From the IMG/VR virus record IMGVR_UViG_3300044946_000016, positions 1 through 46,776 of that record: 46,776 bases of DNA. The stretch is one strand, 5' to 3'. The translations under genes were made by a program, and so were the position numbers. How positions within the stretch are numbered: the stretch's first letter is position 1; each line of letters opens with the position of its first letter. The stretch comes from a virus. The notes under the pieces were generated by a model. That model was not told where the DNA came from. It ran no database searches and was given only the letters and a program-made list of their open reading frames with translations. Positions 14,283 to 21,066 of the stretch are shown here, piece by piece.

Positions 14283-14734
14283 TAGAAATTAAAAAGTCTC
14301 AAACAGCAGATACTCGCACTTGTGATTTTAGAGCTGTGTCTAAGGACACTTTGTTAGCATCCAGTCGCCAACACATAGGCGATATTGTTCTTGCACTGGC
14401 ATTTTTCCAGTCGCGTCTTACAGTGGCAGCGGGTGAACATGATTATGATAAACTCACTGCAATTGACTGGTTTCATGCTGATTTCATAACAGGTTTTCGA
14501 CAAACAGGATGGTGGGATAATCACAGAAAGATTCATCGACACCATCTTGATAAAGAGGACGGCGTTCCGAAGGATGTGAATCTTATCGACGTGCTGGAAC
14601 ATATTGCAGATTGCGTTATGGCTGGTATGGCTAGAAGTGGTAGCGTTTATGAATTAAAGCTATCCAATGAATTACTACAAACTGCATTTCAAAACACGGT
14701 GTCAATGCTCAAAGATCAGGTCAAGAAGAAATGA
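14279..14734 (+). CDS. DUF5662-like conserved phage protein (151 aa)
   Basis: The pattern KSQTADTRTCDFRAVSKDTL ... QHIGDIVLALAFF ... HDYDKL ... WWDNHRKIHRHHL ... NLIDVLEHIADCVMAGMARSG is recognisable as the widely distributed phage protein often called DUF5662. The many conserved His and Asp residues (HDYDKL, NHRKIHRHH) suggest metal binding, and an HD-like hydrolase role is possible but not established. Length is typical. It is coupled to a membrane microprotein downstream. Confidence 0.7.
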   Translation: MIEIKKSQTADTRTCDFRAVSKDTLLASSRQHIGDIVLALAFFQSRLTVAAGEHDYDKLTAIDWFHADFITGFRQTGWWDNHRKIHRHHLDKEDGVPKDVNLIDVLEHIADCVMAGMARSGSVYELKLSNELLQTAFQNTVSMLKDQVKKK

Positions 14735-14829
14735 CTTATATCATTGGAATCCTAATAGGCTGGTATCTCTGTTCAAAAAACAGAGAGCACAAGCAGAAGT
14801 CATCTTACAATCATGCAATCAAGAAATGA
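14731..14829 (+). CDS. Single-pass membrane microprotein (32 aa)
   Basis: The ATG overlaps the DUF5662-like stop (ATGA at 14731-14734) and the TGA overlaps the next ATG (14826-14829). The product has an N-terminal hydrophobic helix (MTYIIGILIGWYLC) followed by a basic, His/Lys-rich tail, the usual form of small phage membrane peptides facing the cytoplasm. It is one of a tandem pair. Function unknown. Confidence 0.6.
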   Translation: MTYIIGILIGWYLCSKNREHKQKSSYNHAIKK

Positions 14830-14942
14830 GCACACGTCAATCATATCAATTGTTGCGATTGGTGACGGTTATTATTGTTGTTGCGATTGAGGGTGCGATT
14901 TTGTTGATTGAAAAAATACTTTATAAGAAGCATGAAAAATAG
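14826..14942 (+). CDS. Single-pass membrane microprotein (38 aa)
   Basis: This starts inside the stop of the previous microprotein. It has a short polar head (MSTRQSYQLLR), one long hydrophobic helix (LVTVIIVVAIEGAILLI) and a basic tail (EKILYKKHEK), so it is a simple membrane span. The Glu in the middle of the helix is unusual for a plain anchor. A holin-like or inhibitor role is possible but not shown. Confidence 0.6.
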   Translation: MSTRQSYQLLRLVTVIIVVAIEGAILLIEKILYKKHEK

Positions 14943-14976
14943 TTGTTGCATACTTCAAATGCTTGCTGTATGAGCT

Positions 14977-15129
14977 ATGACTGTGAACAGAGCAGCGCAA
15001 TTGTTAGGTCGGCTCGGCGGAAAAGCCGGACGCGGCAAATCGAAAGCTCGCAAGATAACAAGCGAGCACGCACGCAAAGCCGTCAATGCGCGATGGAAAA
15101 AGTATCGCGCAAGAAAGGCGATGCTGTAA
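14977..15129 (+). CDS. Small Ala/Lys/Arg-rich 'GGKA' protein (50 aa)
   Basis: The sequence LGRLGGKAGRGKSKARK ... EHARKAVNARWKKY matches the common small bacterial and phage proteins that pair a GGKARAKK segment with an ARKAARARWKK segment. They are basic, probably helical and may bind nucleic acids; no function is established. ATG 14977 is preceded by a 34-base spacer after the microprotein. Its TAA is one base before the next ATG. Confidence 0.6.
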   Translation: MTVNRAAQLLGRLGGKAGRGKSKARKITSEHARKAVNARWKKYRARKAML

Positions 15130-15130
15130 T

Positions 15131-15610
15131 ATGCCGCTTCCAGAACGAGTGTCAGGCAACGGAGAGTGGACGCCTGAGGCATACATTCCATTTTATTTTG
15201 GAGACTTTTTCATCGCCGTTGACCGGCTTAGTGACTCAGCTATTGTGGCCTATCAGCGTGCGATTTGGAGCTATTGGAAAGACACGCATTGCACAGGGCT
15301 TGAGAACGATGACGAAGAACTTAAACGAATATGCCATAATCCCGATGATTGGTTTAAAATTAAAGACAAGTTGTTTGGTGATGAAGAACGGCATAAAAAG
15401 TTTTTCTTTCTCGATGAAAAAGACGGCAAATATCATCAGGCTCGCGCACTTGAAGAATGGAAAAATCTCGTTTCCAGGCGCAAGGTTAGAAGCGCATCAG
15501 GAAGCAAAGGCGGAAGCAAAACTCAAGCAAACTTCAAGCAACTTTCAAGCAAAATGAAAGCAAACAAAGCAGCAAAAATGAACCAGTCAGAGTCAGAGTC
15601 AGACTACTGA
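15131..15610 (+). CDS. DUF1376-domain protein (159 aa)
   Basis: From ATG 15131 the product reads ...AYIPFYFGDFFIAVDRLSDSAIVAYQRAIWSYW, the hallmark of DUF1376 (P.YpfY.GDyl..t..Ls....Gay..Ll..yw), followed by a DEELKRIC segment typical of the same family. These proteins are found in phage replication regions, often N-terminal to replisome-organising domains. Here only the N-terminal domain is present, followed by a low-complexity tail (KGGSKTQANFKQLSSKM, ESESDY). The stop codon lies within the left arm of a 22-bp perfect hairpin. Confidence 0.7.
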   Translation: MPLPERVSGNGEWTPEAYIPFYFGDFFIAVDRLSDSAIVAYQRAIWSYWKDTHCTGLENDDEELKRICHNPDDWFKIKDKLFGDEERHKKFFFLDEKDGKYHQARALEEWKNLVSRRKVRSASGSKGGSKTQANFKQLSSKMKANKAAKMNQSESESDY

Positions 15611-15659
15611 TAATACAATGAGAAACGCATTCGCTTATTCTCATTGTATTATCAGTAGT
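15603..15659 (+). repeat. Perfect 22-bp inverted repeat (long AT-rich hairpin)
   Basis: Bases 15603-15624 are the exact reverse complement of 15638-15659, with a 13-base loop (15625-15637). The left arm includes the last codons and stop of the DUF1376 gene. The stem is AT-rich and no T-run follows, so it is not a standard intrinsic terminator. It may be an mRNA-stabilising hairpin or a DNA site such as an origin element. Confidence 0.85.
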
Positions 15660-15661
15660 TA

Positions 15662-15701
15662 CGGCGAGCCGCGCCCGCTTGCGCTGGGCTTGCGTTCGCC
15701 G
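15662..15701 (+). repeat. GC-rich imperfect hairpin beside the 22-bp inverted repeat
   Basis: CGGCGA (15662-15667) pairs with TCGCCG (15696-15701); inside it, CGC pairs with GCG and GCCC (15673-15676) with GGGC (15686-15689) around a nine-base loop. It follows the AT-rich hairpin by two bases, so an AT-rich and a GC-rich hairpin stand side by side before the next gene. No T-run follows. Confidence 0.5.
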
Positions 15702-15737
15702 TTCGATGCAGAAAACAAAAACAGCGCAAGATGAAAA

Positions 15738-16034
15738 ATGAGTTTGCCGGTCAGAACCAAAACAGTGACGATTAACGGTCAAGTTGTCGGAACCGAATTG
15801 TCAGCAGCCGATATGAGGCTGTGGTCGCTTGTGTTCTGCTTTGACCGCAAACCAGGCAAGTTTTTATTCCGTGCTCCGGTAGAAGCGTTTGACCGGCTGT
15901 TTGATTACAAATGGACAATTCACGCCGACACAATTCTTTTCTTGCGCAAACAACTCCGTGAGTTGTATGGGCATCATGCGCCGGAATGGTGTGTAGTGAG
16001 GGATTTGGATGAGATTGTGAATGGAAAATTATGA
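15738..16034 (+). CDS. Hypothetical protein (98 aa)
   Basis: The product begins with two short strands (TKTVTINGQVVGTEL) and then a helical part (RLWSLVFCFDRKPGKFLF ... FLRKQLRELY). It has no recognised motif. The ATG at 15738 is preceded by the hairpin pair. It is coupled to the next small gene by an ATGA overlap. Being next to the DUF1376 gene suggests a replication-linked role, which is only context. Confidence 0.55.
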   Translation: MSLPVRTKTVTINGQVVGTELSAADMRLWSLVFCFDRKPGKFLFRAPVEAFDRLFDYKWTIHADTILFLRKQLRELYGHHAPEWCVVRDLDEIVNGKL

Positions 16035-16237
16035 ATGCTGAACAATTTCAATTACAGTTGAACGGACTTATCAATCAAGCTGGCGTTGATGGAGTGCAAC
16101 CGATTATTCTTCTTGCGCTTCTTCATATGGCGCAACGTGGGATTGAGGATCATTTGATTCGTGTTGCGCAGAACGCGCCGCAGGTTGTCGGATTGGTGCA
16201 ACTGCCGAGTCAGTTGCGGAAACAAACTAATGATTGA
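16031..16237 (+). CDS. Small helical hypothetical protein (68 aa)
   Basis: Mostly Leu, Gln, Val and Ala with an amphipathic to hydrophobic stretch (GVQPIILLALLHMAQRGI) that may be a short membrane-interacting or core helix. The ATG is in an ATGA overlap with the previous gene and its stop lies inside the start of the next. No recognised family. Confidence 0.5.
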   Translation: MNAEQFQLQLNGLINQAGVDGVQPIILLALLHMAQRGIEDHLIRVAQNAPQVVGLVQLPSQLRKQTND

Positions 16238-16475
16238 CAATATGAATACGTGCGTGACGTGCAAGTGGTTTAAAAGAGAAGATGGTGGATTTAATCATGA
16301 ATGCCATCGTTACCCTCCAATTGTTGTGAGTGCTGGACTTACTCGCGATGGCAAGGGTGTAGCTATACAAGCTCATTACCCTGGTATTAATGAAGGTGAT
16401 TGGTGTGGAGAGCATTCAGGCAATACTCAACTCGTGAGTGTCTTACACAGAGAGTATGTCAATAATAAAAGTTAG
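16230..16475 (+). CDS. Small zinc-binding phage protein (81 aa)
   Basis: CVTCKWF, then CHRYPP and finally DWCGEH give four cysteines spaced as in a common phage family (tCxxCk.F ... CRR.PP ... WCGe.). The start ATG 16230 fits the family N-terminus (MNTCVTC or MIDNMNTC) and overlaps the end of the previous gene by eight bases. It may bind DNA or a partner protein. Bases 16476-16564 hold no gene that I can see. Confidence 0.65.
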   Translation: MIDNMNTCVTCKWFKREDGGFNHECHRYPPIVVSAGLTRDGKGVAIQAHYPGINEGDWCGEHSGNTQLVSVLHREYVNNKS

Positions 16476-16564
16476 GAGGCTTCCAATCATACCCCCAAAT
16501 TGCAGTTGACGTGTCATAGCGAACCCCACCCATGTCCCAACCACCACATTAAAATTCTCAGATT

Positions 16565-17032
16565 ATGAAACGAAAAAACGACCTAGTATTTGACAGCATG
16601 AACGCGCTGCACGGCGCGACCGGGATTCCATTGCATGAGATCAAGCGATGCAAAAAGTCAGGCTGTAAAGCCTTCATGGCGGCGAACCGAATTTCTCTTT
16701 GCGCACTCTTGCTTTGGTTGAACGGAGAGGGGCGGAAGAAAAACATCCATGTAGTGGATGTAAATGCCGCCAAAGAACGCGACCTAATCGCTTCCGCCGC
16801 GCTTAAGGAGCAGACATTCAAAAAGGAATCTGGCCAACTCGTGCCGGCCGAATACGTTGAGAAAGCCTTGCGCGAAACTTTATTGCCGGTGCGTCAGAGG
16901 TTGTTGGCTATGCCATCCGAGTTGGCGCACAACGCTAACCCGGCGGATCCGCAGCACGCTCGCAAGGCGGCGGAATCGTGGTTGGAAATAAACCTGCTGA
17001 TCATGCAGGAACCGAAACAGGAAGGAAAATAA
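16565..17032 (+). CDS. Terminase small subunit (Nu1-like)
   Basis: At 155 residues the protein has a helical N-terminus with an HTH-like segment (GIPLHEIKRCKKSGCKAFMAAN), a charged middle, and a C-terminal part VPAEYVEKALRETLLPVRQRLLAMPSELA, which resembles the Nu1/DUF1441 group of small terminases (a phosphate-binding or assembly helix before a Pro-rich turn). It would recognise phage DNA and recruit the large subunit encoded at 17779. Two small genes lie between the two subunits, as is common. Confidence 0.6.
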   Translation: MKRKNDLVFDSMNALHGATGIPLHEIKRCKKSGCKAFMAANRISLCALLLWLNGEGRKKNIHVVDVNAAKERDLIASAALKEQTFKKESGQLVPAEYVEKALRETLLPVRQRLLAMPSELAHNANPADPQHARKAAESWLEINLLIMQEPKQEGK

Positions 17033-17036
17033 AATT

Positions 17037-17330
17037 ATGGACTACGCAGATAGCCGAACAAGCGACTACGCAGATGATGTGAAGCTGCCAGGAGAGGTTG
17101 AAGTCACAAGAATGGATCATATCACAAATCTACAAGGTCAAATTGATAGACTTAAAGCACAAAATCTTTCCTTGCGCAAATCTTTAGTTGGGATGCTGGA
17201 AGCCGAAAGTAAAGAAGAATTATTAAAACTGAAAGATGATATGGCATATGAGATTGATGTTAATGGTGAAACTCAAATCAAACCAGAGAATGTAATCAAA
17301 GCCATCGAAACTCTGATTTCTTTGTATTGA
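17037..17330 (+). CDS. Coiled-coil hypothetical protein (97 aa)
   Basis: The middle (ITNLQGQIDRLKAQNLSLRKSL) is a clear leucine-rich coiled coil and the rest is acidic and helical, so it is probably an oligomeric adaptor. It lies between the terminase subunit genes four bases after the small subunit and overlaps the Nudix gene region. Function unknown. Confidence 0.55.
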   Translation: MDYADSRTSDYADDVKLPGEVEVTRMDHITNLQGQIDRLKAQNLSLRKSLVGMLEAESKEELLKLKDDMAYEIDVNGETQIKPENVIKAIETLISLY

Positions 17331-17332
17331 CT

Positions 17333-17779
17333 ATGAAAACTTCATACTGTCTTGGGTTTATGTTTGACTATGGACTTGGCAAGGTTGCGCTTATCAGGAA
17401 AAACAAACCTGAATGGCAAAAAGGAAAACTCAATGGCATCGGTGGTCATATTGAAGAAGAAAAACCGATTGACGCCATGTGTCGTGAATTTTCGGAAGAA
17501 ACAACTCATCCCGAATCCGGGCCTTGGAATGAATTCGCGCATTTAATCGGAGATGACTTTGAGGTATTCTGTTTTGCGTGTTTTGGAAATTTGGGCAGAG
17601 TAAAATCCAAAACCGAAGAAATTGTGGAGATTCATCATGTCGATACTATCCATCCGCTGCGTGGCGATATGATCGAAAATCTGCCCTGGCTTATTGCGTT
17701 GGCGGTTGATTGTCTTGCTGACAATATGCCGAATTACACGCGAGTTGAGTATCCAATCAAGCACAGGTCAAATCTGTAA
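17333..17779 (+). CDS. Nudix hydrolase
   Basis: A Nudix box is present at residues 37-57: G37, E43, R51, E52, E55 and E56 follow the pattern Gx5Ex7REUxEE, with Thr in place of the last Gly. The enzyme would cleave a nucleoside diphosphate linked to another group, for example an oxidised nucleotide or an RNA cap. It sits inside the packaging region and its last bases overlap the large terminase start (TAATG). ATG 17333 is preferred over TTG 17327. Confidence 0.8.
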   Translation: MKTSYCLGFMFDYGLGKVALIRKNKPEWQKGKLNGIGGHIEEEKPIDAMCREFSEETTHPESGPWNEFAHLIGDDFEVFCFACFGNLGRVKSKTEEIVEIHHVDTIHPLRGDMIENLPWLIALAVDCLADNMPNYTRVEYPIKHRSNL

Positions 17780-19614
17780 TGCTCACCCTCTCCTCAATCC
17801 TGCGCACGTCCCGCTCCTACCTTGCGCTGTCGCCGAAGATAAGCCCTACGCGCTATTGCGTGGAGAACCTGCAATTCAACGAGCCGGACAATCACAGTCC
17901 GTTTCGATTGGAAGGCAACTACTACATTCAAGAGCCGTTGGATTCGTTTGCTGATTTCGATATTGCGGAGCGGATTATGATCTGGGGCAGGCAATGCAAA
18001 AAGACCGGCACACTTATGGGCGCGGCGGGATACCTGGCGGACATTGTCAAGACAAGAATCTTTTGGACAATGCCGACGATTGATAATGCGCGGAAGTTCT
18101 CCCGGCATCGGTTCATGCCGATGTGCCGGGAGTCTCGTTCTTTGCGCGACTTGATTCCGAAAGGCGGACAGGCGCGGCATAATTTCAAGACGCTGGAGAT
18201 TCAGCTTGGTGGTTCTGTTATTGACTTCACCGGTTCCAATTCATTGGCAAATCTGAAATCGACTCCGGCTCGTTGCGTGTTCCAGGATGAGATCGACGAA
18301 TTCAAGATTATTGACAATGACATGAATCCGGTCAACGCGGCGGATGGCCGGTGCATGGGGCAATCGCAACCAATCAAGTGCAAGACATCGACGCCGAAGC
18401 TATGGGATGGTCAGGCGTGGCGGTTCCTGCTCAAGTCAGACTTGCGTAGGCGATTCGTGCCGTGCCCATTTTGCGCAAAGATGTTGCTGTTGGTTTTCAG
18501 CAAGCAGTATTCCGACTTGTGCCTGCCGCCGCATGGATGCGAAGCGGAGATCATTTGGGACAAGGAAGCGAAAAAGAAAGATGGGACATGGGACTTGCAT
18601 CGTGTGGAAAAGTCGGCGCGGTTTGAATGCCCGTTCTGTCATGGTCATATTCTTGACAATCATAAGACGGTAATGGATAGAAACGGCGAATGGCGACCAA
18701 CACAGGCGGACAAGGCTTCACGCGGTTATGTCGGTTGGCATCTGCCATCGTTCTATGCCAACTCAACGCAGACGACATGCGGCAAGATAGCGGTCAAGTT
18801 CTTGGAAGAAAAACATTCGTTGGTAGGCATCGCCGATGTGGTGACGGATTACTTTGCACTGCCTTACATGGGTCAGGACAGTGCGAAAGACCGCAAAGAG
18901 CGCATCATGGAGAAGTTTGAAGTCAATGAGTCATCAAGAAAATTGATGACGATTGACTGTCAGGAACGTGCGCCGTATTTCTGGTATGTAGTGCGGCAAT
19001 GGATTCCCGGTGTCAGTTCGTGCTGTGTTCGCGCCGGCCATTGCGATTCATGGGAGGACTTGGAAAAGATTCAGAAAGAAGAAGGCGTGGTGGACGCTGG
19101 CGTTTTGGTTGACTCAGGCTTTGGCGCAAAGTCGGACGCGGAAGTGTATCGTCATTGCGCGAATCATGGCGAATTGAAAAACAGACTTGACAAACTGCCG
19201 GTGCATATTGGATGGACGCCATCCAAGGGAATGCCGATCAATAAGAAATGGTTGGACACAGAAACGAAAGTGAACAAGCCGTTTCGGTTGTGGCCGATTG
19301 ACCCATATACTGGGACAGCGGCGGCGAATAAAGTCGAGATGCTGCTTTTTGAGTTTTCAAATTCGTTCTTTCAAGACATACTCGAATCATTGCGCAAAGA
19401 TGGTGAGCGTTGGAGTGTGCTCAAGGAAGTGGCGACAGATGAGTATTGGCGGCATATAGACGGTTCACACAAGATTGGCATAGTCAACAAACGAAACGGA
19501 TTGACGACTTACGCATGGACAAAGCGCAACACGAGATGGCCAGATCACTTGCGCGACGCCGAAGTCATGCAACTTGCGCTGGCCGCGTTCTTTGAACTTT
19601 ACAAACTTGAATAA
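17779..19614 (+). CDS. Terminase large subunit (GpA-like)
   Basis: The 611-residue protein has the lambda GpA-type layout: an ATPase with a degenerate Walker A (GRQCKKTGT, residues 70-78) and Walker B VFQDEID (167-173), a zinc-like CPFC pair (CPFCAKM and CPFCHGH), and a nuclease half with DCQERAPYF and VDSGFGAKSD. It cuts and translocates DNA into the prohead through the portal. The C-terminus, FFELYKLE, matters because a second diverged copy of its 3' end is present at 19731-19769. Confidence 0.85.
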   Translation: MLTLSSILRTSRSYLALSPKISPTRYCVENLQFNEPDNHSPFRLEGNYYIQEPLDSFADFDIAERIMIWGRQCKKTGTLMGAAGYLADIVKTRIFWTMPTIDNARKFSRHRFMPMCRESRSLRDLIPKGGQARHNFKTLEIQLGGSVIDFTGSNSLANLKSTPARCVFQDEIDEFKIIDNDMNPVNAADGRCMGQSQPIKCKTSTPKLWDGQAWRFLLKSDLRRRFVPCPFCAKMLLLVFSKQYSDLCLPPHGCEAEIIWDKEAKKKDGTWDLHRVEKSARFECPFCHGHILDNHKTVMDRNGEWRPTQADKASRGYVGWHLPSFYANSTQTTCGKIAVKFLEEKHSLVGIADVVTDYFALPYMGQDSAKDRKERIMEKFEVNESSRKLMTIDCQERAPYFWYVVRQWIPGVSSCCVRAGHCDSWEDLEKIQKEEGVVDAGVLVDSGFGAKSDAEVYRHCANHGELKNRLDKLPVHIGWTPSKGMPINKKWLDTETKVNKPFRLWPIDPYTGTAAANKVEMLLFEFSNSFFQDILESLRKDGERWSVLKEVATDEYWRHIDGSHKIGIVNKRNGLTTYAWTKRNTRWPDHLRDAEVMQLALAAFFELYKLE

Positions 19615-19730
19615 ATTTGTGTTGACGGTGAGCATGGCTGGTAAATCGACTGCCCTAACACAGGCGGGTATACTGAAAAGTTGTATAATTCTTGTCTTGT
19701 TTCGATGAGGCATGTGTCAATAATATGTAT

Positions 19731-19769
19731 GCGCCAGTCATGTTCTGTGAACTTTACAAGTTGGAGTGA
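19731..19769 (+). pseudogene. Relic of a second terminase large-subunit C-terminal tail
   Basis: The bases read in frame as ...APVMFCELYKLE followed by TGA, matching the end of the terminase gene (DAEVM[18 nt missing]FFELYKLE). About 24 of 30 bases of the last block match, and an 18-base stretch of the original is missing. It lies 116 bases after the real terminase stop and ends three bases before the next gene. This looks like a recombination scar from a related phage. Confidence 0.6.
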
Positions 19770-19772
19770 ATT

Positions 19773-20111
19773 ATGAACCGACGTGGATTCTTAACATCAA
19801 TTCTTAAAGCTGGTGTGGCGGCAATGGTGTTGCCATCGGCGGTGACGTATGCGAGGCAATGGAAGAAAACTGACAATGGAATAGTTTATGGTCCGCTTAA
19901 TTGGAATAAGGACACGATCATTGAACAGCCATACTATCCCTTGATGGTGAGTTATGATATTGTGACGCATCCAGAATTGGGAATCACAATGGAATATAGA
20001 AAGTTTCATGATCCAAGAACTGAGGGAAAAACCTTTGAAGTTATTACGCCTTACATTGGTGGTGTTGCTGAAAACTCTAGCCATGTTAAGTCTTTAACTT
20101 TTTTGGAATAA
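19773..20111 (+). CDS. Protein with twin-arginine-like signal (112 aa)
   Basis: The N-terminus MNRRGFLTSILKAGVAAMVLPS has the RR-x-F-L start of a Tat signal or a related anchor, followed by a hydrophobic stretch and an A-like cleavage region. The mature part is beta-rich and aromatic (WKKTDNGIVYGPLNW, EYRKFHDP). Tat-like proteins of this sort recur beside terminase and portal genes in some phages, but their function is not known to me. It follows the terminase relic. Confidence 0.6.
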   Translation: MNRRGFLTSILKAGVAAMVLPSAVTYARQWKKTDNGIVYGPLNWNKDTIIEQPYYPLMVSYDIVTHPELGITMEYRKFHDPRTEGKTFEVITPYIGGVAENSSHVKSLTFLE

Positions 20112-20114
20112 ATT

Positions 20115-20402
20115 ATGAAACTCTCCCCCGAAGAAATCCGCAAGACCGTCGAACATGCCAAGGCGATGGGTTGGATTAAGTCTCCTGCGCCTTCGACTGG
20201 AATCAAACCGCCGCCCGGCAAGTCAAGCTTGTCAAGTTCACGGGATGCCCAGGAGTTTGCGCAATGTTCGGAATGCAACAAGGTGGTTGGTGTTCATTTT
20301 ATCGGCGACGTGAAGCGATTCAACAATCATCGTATTGTGGTGGACTGTCATTGGCGGACTTGCATCGGCAGCAACCGGCCTGTGCTAGTTGGTCAAGTAT
20401 AG
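20115..20402 (+). CDS. Hypothetical protein with Cys pair (95 aa)
   Basis: An N-terminal helix (LSPEEIRKTVEHAKAMGWI), a Ser/Pro linker and a C-terminal CSECNKV ... DCHWRTCIGS segment with four cysteines suggest a small zinc site. It starts three bases after the preceding stop. Function not recognised. Confidence 0.5.
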   Translation: MKLSPEEIRKTVEHAKAMGWIKSPAPSTGIKPPPGKSSLSSSRDAQEFAQCSECNKVVGVHFIGDVKRFNNHRIVVDCHWRTCIGSNRPVLVGQV

Positions 20403-20404
20403 AT

Positions 20405-20479
20405 GCGAAACTCGTTTCGCGTTTATAGTTGACGCTTTCTCGCAGTTTTACTTCAAAATGTGTAGTTCACTACACATTT
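20405..20479 (+). promoter_or_regulatory. Two palindromes in the gap before the head genes
   Basis: GCGAAAC-TC-GTTTCGC (20405-20420) is a seven-base-arm palindrome, and AAATGTGTAGT-TC-ACTACACATTT (20456-20479) is a perfect 11-base-arm palindrome. Both have two-base spacers, so they suit a dimeric DNA-binding protein better than RNA hairpins. A 145-base gap (20403-20547) separates the genes here. I find no convincing promoter or T-run terminator. Confidence 0.55.
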
Positions 20480-20547
20480 CTTCCGTTGATTTTCAACGAC
20501 TTATATAAACTTGTTGTCTTTTTGCGCTAAAAGTTGACAGTTGCGGC

Positions 20548-21066
20548 GTGATCACAGCCGCAGATCGGCGCACATATCTTCGAGCCTTGTTTTGGGATGC
20601 TCAAGACAAGCAAGTGTCTTTCTTCTCCGTCCTCAAGGGTGTCATCCGGGAGCAGGTTCACGATTCCAACAAGGGTTCCTACGTCATGGCTACGTCCGGC
20701 AATGGACGTTCCGCGCAATTCTACATGCCGGATTGGTTCAAGACCATGACGCGGGACGACGTGCGGCGCATCTTTTCCGAGATGATGGACTTGTATGTGC
20801 AGTCGTGGCGATGGAATTGCTGCAATGGAACCACTGTTACTTACAACGGCGCACAAGTTCAATTTCCAGCCAATCCTTTTCCAGTTGACCCTGCGCAAAT
20901 AAATGGATTGATCGCGCAAAACGTCTTTGATCAATTTCTTTTTGACTGCATGTTGGATGACAAGTCCATGCAGCGCATCACTGAATCGTTTGGTGATTGG
21001 ACTTATTTCTATTTCAATATGCTGAACTTTCGCGGTGATTGGTGGGATGCGGCGATAGGCTGGTAA
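20548..21066 (+). CDS. Head-region hypothetical protein (172 aa)
   Basis: It lies between terminase and portal, where lambda has gpW, but at 172 residues it is much longer than gpW. It starts at GTG 20548; no in-frame ATG exists upstream. The sequence (ITAADRRTYLRALFWDAQD, TRDDVRRIFSEMMDLY, NFRGDWWDAAIGW) is helical with aromatic patches. Position suggests head completion or portal assembly. Its TAA overlaps the portal ATG. Confidence 0.6.
   Translation: MITAADRRTYLRALFWDAQDKQVSFFSVLKGVIREQVHDSNKGSYVMATSGNGRSAQFYMPDWFKTMTRDDVRRIFSEMMDLYVQSWRWNCCNGTTVTYNGAQVQFPANPFPVDPAQINGLIAQNVFDQFLFDCMLDDKSMQRITESFGDWTYFYFNMLNFRGDWWDAAIGW

Noticed and set aside
14943-15557. 204-codon reading frame overlapping the DUF1376 gene
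   Set aside because: Its translation has no recognisable features and it covers two better supported genes (14977 and 15131) in another frame.
15603-15659. Intrinsic terminator after the DUF1376 gene
   Set aside because: The stem is AT-rich, 22 bp long and not followed by a T-run; it lacks the form of a terminator.
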